A stretch of DNA of 64,000 nucleotides from Dyella_B humi (GTDB lineage: Bacteria > Pseudomonadota > Gammaproteobacteria > Xanthomonadales > Rhodanobacteraceae). The translations under genes and the position numbers were made by a program. The notes beneath the pieces are model-generated. The model worked only from the letters and a program-made list of their open reading frames with translations. It was not told the origin of the DNA and did not search any database. Below, piece by piece: positions 50,649-59,348 of this stretch. Within the stretch, counting starts at the first letter, position 1. Each line of letters begins with the position of its first letter. Location: positions 1,178,001 to 1,242,000 of the forward strand of contig NZ_JADIKI010000023.1 in assembly GCF_044904605.1 (NCBI RefSeq). Reading direction: 5' to 3'.

Positions 50649-52142
50649 CTACATCTGTGATGTAGTGGCCGTAGCACGCGTATCCAATGCCGGGATCCAG
50701 CCGCCGCCAAGCGCGCGGAAGGCGGCGACTGCGGCGCGTGCATCGTCGGCGTGCACGCGCGCCAGCTCGTCGCGCGAAGCAAGCAATTGGCGATCTTCAT
50801 CCAGTACTTCGAGCAAGCTCACCGCGCCGCCTTTGTAGGCATCCTCAGCCGCCGCGCGAGCGCGCTCATGCGCGGCAACTTCCTTGGTCAACTCGTCGTG
50901 CTGACGTTCCAGCTCGTTGAGCGCGACGATGGCATTTTCGACATCTTCGGTCGCACGCAGCATGGATTGGCGATACGCGGCCAGCGCTTCCGCGTTGGCG
51001 CCCTTGGCCTGCACTACCTCGGCATCAACGCGGCCGAAATCGAACAAGCGCCAATGCAACCCGAGCGCTGCCTGCGGCTGGAACGCTTTCGCCGTGAACA
51101 ATTCACCGCTACGCAAGCTTTCGAAGCCAAGCAGCGCACCGAGCGAAACCTTTGGGTAATACTCGGCCGTCGCTTCGCCGATGCGCGCATTGGAAGCGGC
51201 CAGCCGCCGCTCGGCCGCCATCACGTCCGGACGCCGACGCAGCAGCATGGCGGGACCGCCATCGGTGTCGATAGAAGGCACGGCAAAGCGCTGCGTGCTG
51301 GCGAGCACTTCCTCGCGATAGGTGCTGGGTGCCATGCCCATCAGCACATCGAGTCGGTTGAGCTGCTGCTCCAATTCGATCTGCAATGGCGGCAAAGTGG
51401 CGCGTGCTTGCAGCACCAACGCCTCGGCTTGCGCCTGCTCACGCGCCGTAGCCAGGCCGCCGGCAAGACGCAAACGAACGAGATCGAGCAGACGGTTTTC
51501 CGTTTCCACCTGCTGCTGCGCCAAAGCGAGACGCGCCTGTGCACCGCGCACACGGAAATACGCATCCGCCGCCTCCGCTGCGAGCGATACACGCACGCCA
51601 ATGCCAGAAGCCTCGGCCGCCTGCGCTTCAGCTTGCGCTGCCTCAGCACCGCGATGGAGGCCGCCGGCAAGATCGAGTTCCCAGCTCGCGCCGGCGCCGA
51701 TGGTTTCGTAGGTCTGATCTCGGTGGTAGCCAGGTAACGCGCTGCCGATTTCGCCAAGGGGGCTGTCGAGCGACTGGTGGATGCGTGCCGCTTGCGCATC
51801 CAGGCTGCCCTGCGGCAGCAGCGCGGCGCCGGCTTCGCGAGCCGCCGCACGTGCCTGGTCGACGCGCGCCATCGCTGCGGCAAGATCAAGATTCTGCGCC
51901 GTCACACGCCCGATGATGCGCGCGAGCTCTGGATCGTCGAAGCCCATCCACCAGGTATCCAGCGCAGGTGCGGACTGCGACGCATTGCGTTGAGCTAAGT
52001 GCTGCTGTCCGACGTATTGCGCGTTCGTCTGCACAGTGGGCTTGGTGTAATCAGGGCCAACCATGCAGCCGGAAAGTGCCATGGCAAGCACGGCGAACAA
52101 AGCCGTGCGCCTGAAGAGCTGTTTTTTGACGGGTGTGAACAT
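50649..52142 (-). CDS. Outer-membrane efflux lipoprotein (OprM/NodT type)
   Basis: 497-residue TolC-like outer-membrane channel. Signal peptide with lipobox LSGC (Cys26), then MVGPDYTKP, the start typical of NodT-family lipoproteins, and two alpha-barrel repeats (for example LAQQQVETENRLLDLVRLRLAGGLATAREQAQAEA). Third part of the HlyD-MFS-OMF efflux system; 12 bp after the MFS gene. Confidence 0.92.
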   Translation of the reverse strand: MFTPVKKQLFRRTALFAVLAMALSGCMVGPDYTKPTVQTNAQYVGQQHLAQRNASQSAPALDTWWMGFDDPELARIIGRVTAQNLDLAAAMARVDQARAAAREAGAALLPQGSLDAQAARIHQSLDSPLGEIGSALPGYHRDQTYETIGAGASWELDLAGGLHRGAEAAQAEAQAAEASGIGVRVSLAAEAADAYFRVRGAQARLALAQQQVETENRLLDLVRLRLAGGLATAREQAQAEALVLQARATLPPLQIELEQQLNRLDVLMGMAPSTYREEVLASTQRFAVPSIDTDGGPAMLLRRRPDVMAAERRLAASNARIGEATAEYYPKVSLGALLGFESLRSGELFTAKAFQPQAALGLHWRLFDFGRVDAEVVQAKGANAEALAAYRQSMLRATEDVENAIVALNELERQHDELTKEVAAHERARAAAEDAYKGGAVSLLEVLDEDRQLLASRDELARVHADDARAAVAAFRALGGGWIPALDTRATATTSQM

Positions 52143-52154
52143 GGATAACGCGCC

Positions 52155-53732
52155 TCAATGCGCATCGGCCGACGGTGTGGGAGGAGGCGCCACCTTACGC
52201 ATCATCGGCACCAGCATGGTGGCGGCGACGAAACAGACGGCGATGGCCAGGAACGCATCTGCGTAGGAGAGCGTTTGCGCCTCCCGGAACGTCAGCCGCC
52301 ACAACTGCTGCAGCTCGCCATCCGTATCACCTACGCTGGCGAAATGTCCGGCGCTCTGCGCGAGCCACTGGTTCATGGCCTCATTGGTGCTATTGAGGTG
52401 CTCGGCCAGCCGATAGAAGTGCAAATTGGTTCGGTCGTTGAGAATGGTTGCGCATATGGCGATGCCGATGGCGCCGCCGAGATTGCGCATCAGATTGAAC
52501 AGCCCAGAGGCAAGTCTCAGGCGTGCCGGCGGCAAACCACCGAGCGTCAAGGTCACTACCGGCGGCACCGCCAACTGCTGAGCTGCACCACGAAGCGCCT
52601 GCGGAAGCAATAGTTGATGCGAGCCCCAATCATGCGTGATCGGCGTGAAGTCCCACATCGACAGTGCGAATAGCGCCAGCCCTGCCATTAGGATCCAGCG
52701 CAGATCGAAGCGCTGTGCAAGGAACGCATACAAGGGAATGGTGAGAATCTGGAAGATGCCAGTGGAAAACACCGCCTCACCGATCTGCAAAGCGCTATAG
52801 CCTTCCACGCGCCCGAGGAAGATCGGTGTGAGATAGATGGTGGCAAATATGCCAATGCCGGTGATGAAGGAGAACAGACAACCCAACGCGAAATTCAAAT
52901 CTTTCAATGCGCGCAGATCCACGACCGGATGATCGTACGTCAGGCTGCGTATCACGAACCCGGCACCACAAAGGCCGGAAAGCCAGGCCGTCGCGGTGAT
53001 CGTACTGTCGGTCAGCCAGTTCCAACGCGGGCCCTCTTCCAGCGTGTACTCCAGGCAGCCCAGAAAGATCGCCAGCAGCAGCATGCCGAAATAGTCAGCG
53101 CGACGCAGCAGCGAAACATCCGGCGCATCGATATTCACCAGCATCGGCACGGCAATGGTGACGAACAAACCGGGCACGAGGTTGATGAAGAACAACCAGT
53201 GCCACGACCAATGATCCGTGATCCAGCCGCCCAGCGTCGGGCCGAGCGTCGGCGCAAGCGAGGCGATGGCGCCGATGGTTGCCGCCGCGATCACGCGCTG
53301 CTTGCCGTTGAAGAACACGAAGGCAGTGGTGAAGACCATCGGAATCATCGAGCCGCCGAGAAAACCCTGCAGCGCGCGGAAGACGATCATGCTCTGGATG
53401 TCCCACGCGGCACCGCACAGCAAGCTGGTGAGCGTAAAGCCGGCGGCCGATAGGGCGAACAGCCAGCGTGTAGAGAGCACGCGCGACAACCAGCCTGACA
53501 AGGGAATGACGACGATTTCCGCGATCAGGTAGCTCGTCTGCACCCATGCCGTTTCATCCACACCTGCGGAAAGGCCACCGCCGATATCACGCAACGATGC
53601 CGACACAATCTGGATGTCGAGCAGCGCGATGAACATGCCCACGCACATGCTGGCGAAGGCGAACACTTTCTTCGCAGCACCCAGCTCCGCCGGATCAATC
53701 GGGGGCGCAGCCAAGGCGGCGCGCAAGCTCAT
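52155..53732 (-). CDS. DHA2-family MFS drug efflux pump (EmrB type)
   Basis: 525-residue inner-membrane antiporter with 14 predicted helices. FIALLDIQIVSASLRDIGGGLSAGVDETAWVQTSYLIAEIV is the DHA2 motif around helix 1-2, and GFLGGSMIPMVFTTAF and APTLGPTLGGWI follow. It pairs with the HlyD-type gene (4-bp overlap) and the OMF. Substrate unknown; EmrB homologues move hydrophobic uncouplers and antibiotics. Confidence 0.94.
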   Translation of the reverse strand: MSLRAALAAPPIDPAELGAAKKVFAFASMCVGMFIALLDIQIVSASLRDIGGGLSAGVDETAWVQTSYLIAEIVVIPLSGWLSRVLSTRWLFALSAAGFTLTSLLCGAAWDIQSMIVFRALQGFLGGSMIPMVFTTAFVFFNGKQRVIAAATIGAIASLAPTLGPTLGGWITDHWSWHWLFFINLVPGLFVTIAVPMLVNIDAPDVSLLRRADYFGMLLLAIFLGCLEYTLEEGPRWNWLTDSTITATAWLSGLCGAGFVIRSLTYDHPVVDLRALKDLNFALGCLFSFITGIGIFATIYLTPIFLGRVEGYSALQIGEAVFSTGIFQILTIPLYAFLAQRFDLRWILMAGLALFALSMWDFTPITHDWGSHQLLLPQALRGAAQQLAVPPVVTLTLGGLPPARLRLASGLFNLMRNLGGAIGIAICATILNDRTNLHFYRLAEHLNSTNEAMNQWLAQSAGHFASVGDTDGELQQLWRLTFREAQTLSYADAFLAIAVCFVAATMLVPMMRKVAPPPTPSADAH

Positions 53733-54841
53733 GGCGCACTGCTGCCGGCTGATGCACGCGTATCGACTTCAGCAATCACGGAAAGACCGGGGCGTAGCAG
53801 GCCGAGCGCGTCGTCTTTCTTGTCCAGCGTGACGCGCACCGGCACACGCTGCACGATCTTGGTGAAGTTGCCGGTGGCGTTTTCCGGTGGCAGCACGCTG
53901 AATTCGGCGCCAGTGGCCGGCGCAAGGCTGGTCACATGACCGTGGAACGTGCGACCTGGCAGCACGTCCGCGCGAATGTCGACGAGTTGGCCCGGCTGCA
54001 TGTGCGCCAGCTGGTCTTCCTTGAAGTTCGCGTCCACCCACAAACCATGCGCGGGCACCACTGATAAAAGTTGAGTACCTGCAGCGGCATAGGCACCGAC
54101 GCGTGCGCGCCGGTTGCCGATCACGCCATCCACCGGTGCGCGCAATTCGGTGTAACTCACGTTCAAAGCGGCGATATCGCGCTCCGCCTTCGCTTGCGCA
54201 AGGGCCGCGCGCGCCTGCTGTTTCTGCGAGGCAATCACATTGAGCTGGCGCTGCGCGGCGATCCATCCCGCCTCGGCTTTTTCGGTATTGGCGCGAGCCG
54301 TCTTGTCGGTTGCATCCGCACGCTGCGCGCTTTCCACGGAGACCGCCGCGCGCCCCGCCAGTTGCTGATAGCGCACTCGATCATCATGCGCGCGGGTGGC
54401 TTCGGCACTGGCTGCGGCGATGTTTGCCTTCGCTTCGTTGATGACCGCCTGTTGCAACTGCTCGGTGGCATCGAGATTGGCAAGCAATGCCTCTTGCGCA
54501 GCGACTGCACCCTCGGCTTTCGCCAGTGCGGCGAGGTAATCGCGGCCATCGATCTTCACCAGCAGATCGCCGGCGTGCACTTGCTGGTTGTCCGTCACGT
54601 TCAACGCAGCGATGTAGCCGGATACCTTGGGTCCGATCACCGTGATGTCGCCACCTACATATGCATCATCGGTGTCCTGAATGAACCGCCCGATGCTCCA
54701 CCAATGGACGCCGTAGACCACGCCCAGCAATAAAGCGGCCCCCATCGCAATGCGAAGCGCGTGCTTGCGCCTGGATTTGGGTGGCACCGCTTCGGTGACG
54801 TCGGGAATATCCAATCGCTTGTCGGCAATAACGGTGCTCAT
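53729..54841 (-). CDS. HlyD/EmrA-family membrane fusion protein
   Basis: 370 residues: one N-terminal membrane helix (ALRIAMGAALLLGVVYGVHW), two lipoyl-like halves (VSGYIAALNVTDNQQVHAGDLLVKIDGRDY and AELRAPVDGVIGNRRARVGAY) and a long coiled coil between. It bridges the MFS pump and outer-membrane channel. Overlaps the pump gene by 4 bp and follows the HxlR gene by 15 bp. Confidence 0.94.
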   Translation of the reverse strand: MSTVIADKRLDIPDVTEAVPPKSRRKHALRIAMGAALLLGVVYGVHWWSIGRFIQDTDDAYVGGDITVIGPKVSGYIAALNVTDNQQVHAGDLLVKIDGRDYLAALAKAEGAVAAQEALLANLDATEQLQQAVINEAKANIAAASAEATRAHDDRVRYQQLAGRAAVSVESAQRADATDKTARANTEKAEAGWIAAQRQLNVIASQKQQARAALAQAKAERDIAALNVSYTELRAPVDGVIGNRRARVGAYAAAGTQLLSVVPAHGLWVDANFKEDQLAHMQPGQLVDIRADVLPGRTFHGHVTSLAPATGAEFSVLPPENATGNFTKIVQRVPVRVTLDKKDDALGLLRPGLSVIAEVDTRASAGSSAP

Positions 54842-54856
54842 GACCCTGCTCCGCCA

Positions 54857-55384
54857 TTACTGCGATGAGTTGGTCGACGTGGCGCGCTGTTGCGCGCGTC
54901 GTTGCCGATAGGTGTTGACGCGGGAGCGAATGCGCTCGTCGGCGGCGGGCCCCGCATGCATGGCGTGACGTGCGCGGTCGATGGGCTCACCCGTCTTGGC
55001 ATCCACCATCATGGGCTCGACCACTTCGCCAGTGCGCTCGTCGATCAACTGCATGGCCGGGCCTTCGGTCGCGAAGTGACGATTGCCCCAAGCCATCAAT
55101 GCCAACAGCACGGGCCGGAAATCACGCCCGCGCGGCGTCAGCACGTATTCGTAGCGAGGCGGCTTTTCGCTGTAGCGCAGACGCTCCAGCAGGCCGGCAT
55201 CGGTCAGGGCGCGCAACCGGCGCGTGAGCATGTTCGGCGCAATACCGAGGCTGCTTTGGAAATCATCGAAACGCGTCACGCCAAGAAAGGCATCGCGCAG
55301 GATCAGGATGCTCCACCACTCCCCGACGCGCTCGAGACTTCGCGCGATCGGGCATCGCATATCGTCAAAACTGGTCCGCTGCAT
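54857..55384 (-). CDS. HxlR-family regulator of the efflux operon
   Basis: 175 residues. The winged helix has MRCPIARSLERVGEWWSILILRDAFLGVTRFDDFQSSLGIAPNMLTRRLRAL. The conserved Cys11 is the redox- or electrophile-sensing residue of characterised HxlR proteins such as YodB and HypR. A C-terminal basic extension (about residues 120-175) is longer than usual. First gene of the regulator-HlyD-MFS-OMF operon, with a matching palindrome in its promoter. Confidence 0.93.
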   Translation of the reverse strand: MQRTSFDDMRCPIARSLERVGEWWSILILRDAFLGVTRFDDFQSSLGIAPNMLTRRLRALTDAGLLERLRYSEKPPRYEYVLTPRGRDFRPVLLALMAWGNRHFATEGPAMQLIDERTGEVVEPMMVDAKTGEPIDRARHAMHAGPAADERIRSRVNTYRQRRAQQRATSTNSSQ

Positions 55385-55428
55385 GGCGCTTTACCACCCA
55401 AGCTGTGTGCTTGGGTGCACATCATGCG

Positions 55429-55457
55429 CTAGTAACTATCATTATGCAAGTTACTAG
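55429..55457. promoter_or_regulatory. HxlR-type operator
   Basis: Perfect inverted repeat CTAGTAACT-N11-AGTTACTAG, about 45-73 bp before the HxlR start. The right arm and spacer overlap a candidate -35 (TTGCAT on the minus strand). The form fits operators of the HxlR family, so autorepression of the efflux operon is likely. Confidence 0.75.
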
Positions 55458-55822
55458 ATTAGCGACAACGCCGAGAATTTTCAAGGCACTGTTTTCAAAA
55501 GGAAAAATGAAAGGCAATGCCCGCCCACGAATGGCCTGCATCCGGCTACCGAGGTTGCGCGCAGGAGCGACTCGCCCTGAAAGCTGACCTGACGACCTGG
55601 CTTGCGCCTGCGTCGACGATGGCCGCCTGGCCAGCGAGTAAAACCACAGCGCCAGCTACAGGTTGATAACGAACACTGCCGGGAAATAGAACTTGTCGTT
55701 CAAACCGGTAAGCCACGCCCGGCCGAGATAGGTGCCGAGAATGCGCCCGGGCACCGGATGACATCAGACAACGGAATGCACCCTCGATATCGAGGGTCTG
55801 GCATGGATGACGTCAAAGGAGA
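55458..55822. other. Intergenic region with possible decayed coding sequence
   Basis: 365 bp between the HxlR operator and the tRNA. On the minus strand one frame around 55655-55757 reads like a membrane-protein fragment (ILGTYLGRAWLTGLNDKFY, then PAVFVINL) before a TAG stop and a short continuing stretch, which may be a pseudogene remnant. No start, ribosome site or family could be assigned. A perfect 18-bp palindrome lies at 55780-55797. Confidence 0.35.
55780..55797. repeat. Perfect 18-bp palindrome downstream of tRNA-Met
   Basis: ACCCTCGATATCGAGGGT, without a loop, 25 bp beyond the 3-prime end of the tRNA gene. It may serve as part of the tRNA terminator or be a protein-binding site; no T-run follows. 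Confidence 0.6.
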
Positions 55823-55899
55823 TGGTGGCTATGGGTGGACTCGAACCACCGACCCCAGCATTATGAGTGCTGTGCTCTAACCGGCTGAGCTACATAGCC
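55823..55899 (-). tRNA. tRNA-Met (CAT), elongator
   Basis: 77 nt on the minus strand, 3-prime CCA encoded. Acceptor GGCTATG pairs with CATAGCC, D-stem GCTC/GAGC, anticodon stem CAGCA/TGCTG with loop CTCATAA (anticodon CAT), T-stem GGTGG/CCACC with loop TTCGAGT. It starts with G and pairs fully at position 1-72, unlike initiator tRNA, and resembles E. coli elongator metT/metU. Confidence 0.95.
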
Positions 55900-55952
55900 A
55901 AGGGATGCGCCGTCCGGGAACCGGATGGGCTTCTATTCAGGCGGGGCGCGGA

Positions 55953-55981
55953 AGTGTAATCGGGCCGCCCTTGCTGTTCAA
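55953..55981 (-). promoter_or_regulatory. Promoter of tRNA-Met
   Basis: TTGAAC (55976-55981) and TACACT (55953-55958) on the minus strand, 17 bp apart. A GC-rich discriminator (TCCGCGCCCC) follows, the usual design of stringently controlled tRNA promoters. Confidence 0.6.
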
Positions 55982-56082
55982 GTGGTTGGCTTGCTCCCGC
56001 TTCGTAGGCTGTGGTTGAATCGATCCAGGGTCACGTGCGCTGACGTCTGGCAGACTGCAGCGACAGGCCCCGAGGAGGCTGG

Positions 56083-56625
56083 ATGATCGACGCAGATGGC
56101 TACCGTCCGAATGTTGGCATTGTGCTGCTAAATGCAGACGGCCGGCTGTTCTGGGCGCGCCGCGTCCATCGCGACGGTTGGCAGTTCCCCCAGGGCGGCA
56201 TGCGCAGCGACGAAACGCCGGTGGAGGCCATGTACCGGGAGCTGCAGGAGGAAACCGGCCTGCTGCCCCAACACGTCGAAGTCATGGCCAGCACCCGCGG
56301 CTGGCTGCGCTATAAGCTGCCCAGCCGCTATATCCGCCATCACCAGCATCCCACCTGCATCGGCCAGAAGCAGGTGTGGTTCCTGTTGAAGCTGGTCGGT
56401 GGTGAAGATGCGCTGTGCCTGGACGGCTGCGAGAAGCCCGAGTTCGACCTTTGGCGCTGGGTGGATTTCTGGTACCCAGCCGCCCACGTGGTGAACTTCA
56501 AGCGCGACGTCTACCACCGCGCCCTGCGCCATTTCGCACCATTGGTGGAAAGTACGCTGTGCATTCAACTGGGTCCGCAGCCGCAGCTGCATAGCCGCGC
56601 TGGCCGCGGCCAGCGGGCCGCCTGA
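56083..56625 (+). CDS. rppH: RNA pyrophosphohydrolase RppH
   Basis: 180-residue Nudix enzyme that trims 5-prime triphosphates of mRNA and triggers decay. Nudix box GGMRSDETPVEAMYRELQEETG lies at residues 38-59, with WQFPQGG before it. The C-terminal half (FDLWRWVDFWYPAAHVVNFKRDVYHRALRHF) is typical of RppH. The tail of about 25 residues is extended. Confidence 0.96.
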   Translation: MIDADGYRPNVGIVLLNADGRLFWARRVHRDGWQFPQGGMRSDETPVEAMYRELQEETGLLPQHVEVMASTRGWLRYKLPSRYIRHHQHPTCIGQKQVWFLLKLVGGEDALCLDGCEKPEFDLWRWVDFWYPAAHVVNFKRDVYHRALRHFAPLVESTLCIQLGPQPQLHSRAGRGQRAA

Positions 56626-56645
56626 ATCGGCTGGCTGAACTCTAG

Positions 56646-56664
56646 TTGACAATCATTCGCATTC
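56646..56664. promoter_or_regulatory. Fur-box-like sequence upstream of bfd
   Basis: GACAATCATTCGCATT holds the AATCATT core and outer CATT of Fur-type boxes, 20-35 bp before the bfd start. It fits iron repression of bfd. The match is partial. Confidence 0.5.
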
Positions 56665-56681
56665 GCGTTGAAATACGCGAC

Positions 56682-56882
56682 ATGTACATTTGCCTGTGCA
56701 ACGCCGTTACCGATCATGACATCCGCCGCGCGGCCGCCGACGGCGTGCGTAGCTTCCCCGAGCTGCAAGCACGCACCGGCTGTTCCGATTGTTGCGGCTG
56801 CTGCGAAGCCGAAGCCCGCGCCACGTTGGACAAGGCCGTCGCGCAGGTCGCAGTGGATCTGCCGATTCTGGTCGCCGCCTGA
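56682..56882 (+). CDS. bfd: Bacterioferritin-associated ferredoxin
   Basis: 66-residue [2Fe-2S] protein that reduces bacterioferritin to release iron. Cluster ligands are in MYICLCNAVTDHDIRRA and CSDCCGCC (CxC at 4-6, C-x2-C near 38-41). The start at 56682 matches E. coli Bfd. A Fur-like box precedes it and bfr follows 138 bp downstream. Confidence 0.93.
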   Translation: MYICLCNAVTDHDIRRAAADGVRSFPELQARTGCSDCCGCCEAEARATLDKAVAQVAVDLPILVAA

Positions 56883-57020
56883 CCGTCCGCACATTGTCGG
56901 ATGCTTCGAACGCCATCGCCTCCAAGCGATGGCGTTTTTCGTGGCGAATCATCCGTGTCGCGACAACGCGCCGCGCCAAGCACGTATAGTTCCGCATCAG
57001 CCCCAAACCGGAGAACAGCC

Positions 57021-57491
57021 ATGAAAGGCGACGCCAAGGTCATCGAGTTCCTCAACAAGGTGCTCTACAACGAACTGACCGCGATCAATCAGTATTTTCT
57101 GCATTTCCGGATGTTCAAGAACTGGGGCTACAGCGAACTCGCCAAACACGAGTACGAAGAATCAATCGACGAGATGAAGCACGCCGATCGCCTGATCGAG
57201 CGCATCCTGTTTCTGGAAGGACTGCCCAATCTGCAACATCTGGGCAAGTTGCGCATCGGCGAGAACGCGCTCGAATGCATTCAATGCGATCTCGATCTGG
57301 AACTGGCCGCCGTGCAGGATCTGCGCGCCGCCATCGCGCACAGTGAAAACGTAGCCGATTTCGTGAGCCGCGATCTGTTCAAGGAAATTCTGCGCGCGGA
57401 AGAAGATCACATCGATTGGTTGGAAACGCAGCTAAGCCTAGTGAAAGACATCGGCGCGGAACGTTACCTGCAATCGAAGATGGAAAGCTGA
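57021..57491 (+). CDS. bfr: Bacterioferritin
   Basis: 156-residue haem-binding ferritin. All ferroxidase residues are present: Glu18, Glu51, His54, Glu94, Glu127, His130; haem ligand Met52 lies in IDEMKHADRLIERILF. It stores iron with Bfd as partner. The start at 57021 follows GGAG. Separate promoter likely, given the 138-bp gap from bfd. Confidence 0.97.
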   Translation: MKGDAKVIEFLNKVLYNELTAINQYFLHFRMFKNWGYSELAKHEYEESIDEMKHADRLIERILFLEGLPNLQHLGKLRIGENALECIQCDLDLELAAVQDLRAAIAHSENVADFVSRDLFKEILRAEEDHIDWLETQLSLVKDIGAERYLQSKMES

Positions 57492-57511
57492 ATCGCTTCG
57501 CGTCACTTTCT

Positions 57512-57541
57512 GTGAATCAAGCGCTTGTGTGCTTGATTCAC
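57512..57541. terminator. Hairpin after bfr
   Basis: Perfect 11-bp stem GTGAATCAAGC with GCTTGATTCAC, loop GCTTGTGT, 20 bp past the bfr stop. It lacks a clear T-run, so it may stabilise rather than end the message. Confidence 0.6.
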
Positions 57542-57704
57542 GTCAGGCCATTTCGGTCTGCGCAGACAGATCAAGCCGCAACAAAGTTAAGAACGTATTG
57601 CTTCGCGACAAGCCAAGGCGATCTGCCGCACAAAGCGCCTGTCGCTTTCTTGACGGTCTCATCACGGACGGGCTATACCCACCGTTTTGCCGGAAGGGCC
57701 ATCC

Positions 57705-58466
57705 ATGGCTTCCCGTCCACCGCCCCGCTACGTCGTACGTCCGCACGACGCTGCCAGTCAGCGTCGCAGGATGCTGTGGCTGGGGCTGGCCTGGCTGGGT
57801 AGTCTGTTGCTGGTGGTGGTGATCACCGCGCTGTTAAGCGGCGCGTGGAAAAGCGTGGGGCCGAGCCTGGTGGATCGACGCGCGCTGCGCACGCTCACCG
57901 CGGAGAACGAAAAGCTCAAGCAGGATGCCGCCAACCTGCAACGCTCACAGCAAGTCGGCGACGTCGCCAACCAGGCGCTGCGCCATACCATTTCACAGCG
58001 CGATGAAGAAATCAGCGGACTACGCGCCGATTTAGGTTTCTACTCGCGACTGGTCGGCGGCGATGCGCAACGCGAAGGCCTGAAAGTGCAGGAAGTTTCC
58101 CTGCAGCCCGTGCCGCATTCGCAAGCCTGGAACCTCACCATCAGCCTCACCCAGAACGTCAAGCGCAACGACGATACCAACGGCACCACCACGGTCAGCG
58201 TGGAAGGCCTGCGCAACAACAAGGTCGTGCAGTTGGATTGGTCCACGCTCGGCGATGCCGCCGAAAAGAACGGCATCCCCTTCCGCTTTCGCTACTTTCA
58301 GCAATTGCACACCACCATCGCGCTGCCGGCCGATTTTCGACCGACGCGATTGCATGTCACGGTCACGCCCGACAATGGCGACCCGGTCAGCCGCGCGGTT
58401 GCCTGGAACGATGCCCTCTCCAGCCCAGTCACGATCACCCAAGGGGAATCCGATGCTCAGCCGTAA
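57705..58466 (+). CDS. DUF6776-like membrane-anchored coiled-coil protein
   Basis: 253 residues: cytoplasmic N-terminus, one membrane helix (MLWLGLAWLGSLLLVVVITAL), a coiled coil (LRTLTAENEKLKQDAANLQRSQQ, then DEEISGLRADLGFYSRL) and a C-terminal beta-rich domain (SQAWNLTISLTQNVKRNDDTNGTTTVSVEG). This layout matches DUF6776-type proteins next to bactofilin genes in Xanthomonadales. Role unknown; possibly envelope or shape related. Its stop overlaps the bactofilin start by 14 bp. Confidence 0.75.
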   Translation: MASRPPPRYVVRPHDAASQRRRMLWLGLAWLGSLLLVVVITALLSGAWKSVGPSLVDRRALRTLTAENEKLKQDAANLQRSQQVGDVANQALRHTISQRDEEISGLRADLGFYSRLVGGDAQREGLKVQEVSLQPVPHSQAWNLTISLTQNVKRNDDTNGTTTVSVEGLRNNKVVQLDWSTLGDAAEKNGIPFRFRYFQQLHTTIALPADFRPTRLHVTVTPDNGDPVSRAVAWNDALSSPVTITQGESDAQP

Positions 58467-58881
58467 CAAACGCAATGAACCTACCTCCTCCCGCCACGCC
58501 GACACCAGCCTGATCGCGCAGGGCACGATCATCCGCGGCGACGTCCGCTTTACCGGCACGCTGCACGTGGAAGGCCGTATCGAGGGTGCAGTGCTGGGCG
58601 AAGGCGCCAACGCGGTGTTTACGCTGAGCGAGCATGGCCAGGTGCAGGGCGAAGTGCGCGTGCCGCACGCCATGATCAACGGCCAGGTGACCGGCGACAT
58701 CTACGCCAGCGAGCGGCTGGAGCTGGCCACGCAGGCCCGCGTAGTAGGCGACGTTCGCTACAGCTCCCTGGAGATGGCCGCCGGCGCCCAGGTAAATGGC
58801 CGCATCGCGCACCAGGGCGACGACCATGTTCACCGCGAACTGCCCGCGCCGGAACTGCGGCATGAGACAGCAACCGCCTGA
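58453..58881 (+). CDS. Bactofilin (polymer-forming cytoskeletal protein)
   Basis: 142 residues. The central bactofilin beta-helix (SLIAQGTIIRGDVRFTGTLHVEGRIEGAVLG to SLEMAAGAQVNGRIAHQ) is flanked by short disordered tails. Bactofilins self-assemble without nucleotide and organise envelope processes. Overlaps the preceding coiled-coil gene by 14 bp, indicating coupled translation. AAGGGG precedes the ATG. Confidence 0.92.
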   Translation: MLSRNKRNEPTSSRHADTSLIAQGTIIRGDVRFTGTLHVEGRIEGAVLGEGANAVFTLSEHGQVQGEVRVPHAMINGQVTGDIYASERLELATQARVVGDVRYSSLEMAAGAQVNGRIAHQGDDHVHRELPAPELRHETATA

Positions 58882-58963
58882 ATCGGACGGCGAGGCTAAA
58901 TCCGGTCCATGGGTTCAAGCTGATATGCTTGAGCCCGCAGTGTTGCAGCCCCATATCCGTGCC

Positions 58964-59332
58964 ATGGAAACCATCGTAGCCATCCCCGATTACCGCCAGG
59001 CCGGCGCGCCCCTCCTGTTCACCGAGGCCGCTGCGCGCAAGGTGCACGAACTTATCCAGGAAGAAGGCAACCCGGAGCTCAAGCTGCGCGTGTACATCAG
59101 CGGCGGCGGTTGCTCGGGCTTCCAGTACGGCTTCACCTTCGATGAGACGCGCGCGGAAGACGATTTTGCGCTGGACCGCGAAGGCGTCACCCTGCTGGTG
59201 GATCCGCTTTCCCTGCAGTACCTCACCGGCGCCGAGATCGACTACACCGAGAGCCTCAGCGGTTCGCAGTTCGTCATTCGCAATCCGAACGCGAAGACCA
59301 CCTGCGGTTGCGGTTCCTCGTTCTCAACGTAA
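58964..59332 (+). CDS. erpA: Iron-sulfur cluster insertion protein ErpA
   Basis: 122-residue A-type carrier: FTEAAARKVHELI, VYISGGGCSGFQYGF and TTCGCGSSFS hold the three conserved Cys. The GSSFS C-terminus is typical of ErpA rather than IscA. ATG 58964 follows the family; an in-frame ATG at 58925 would add 13 residues. Confidence 0.93.
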   Translation: METIVAIPDYRQAGAPLLFTEAAARKVHELIQEEGNPELKLRVYISGGGCSGFQYGFTFDETRAEDDFALDREGVTLLVDPLSLQYLTGAEIDYTESLSGSQFVIRNPNAKTTCGCGSSFST

Positions 59333-59348
59333 GCGCTGGCCAGTCCGG

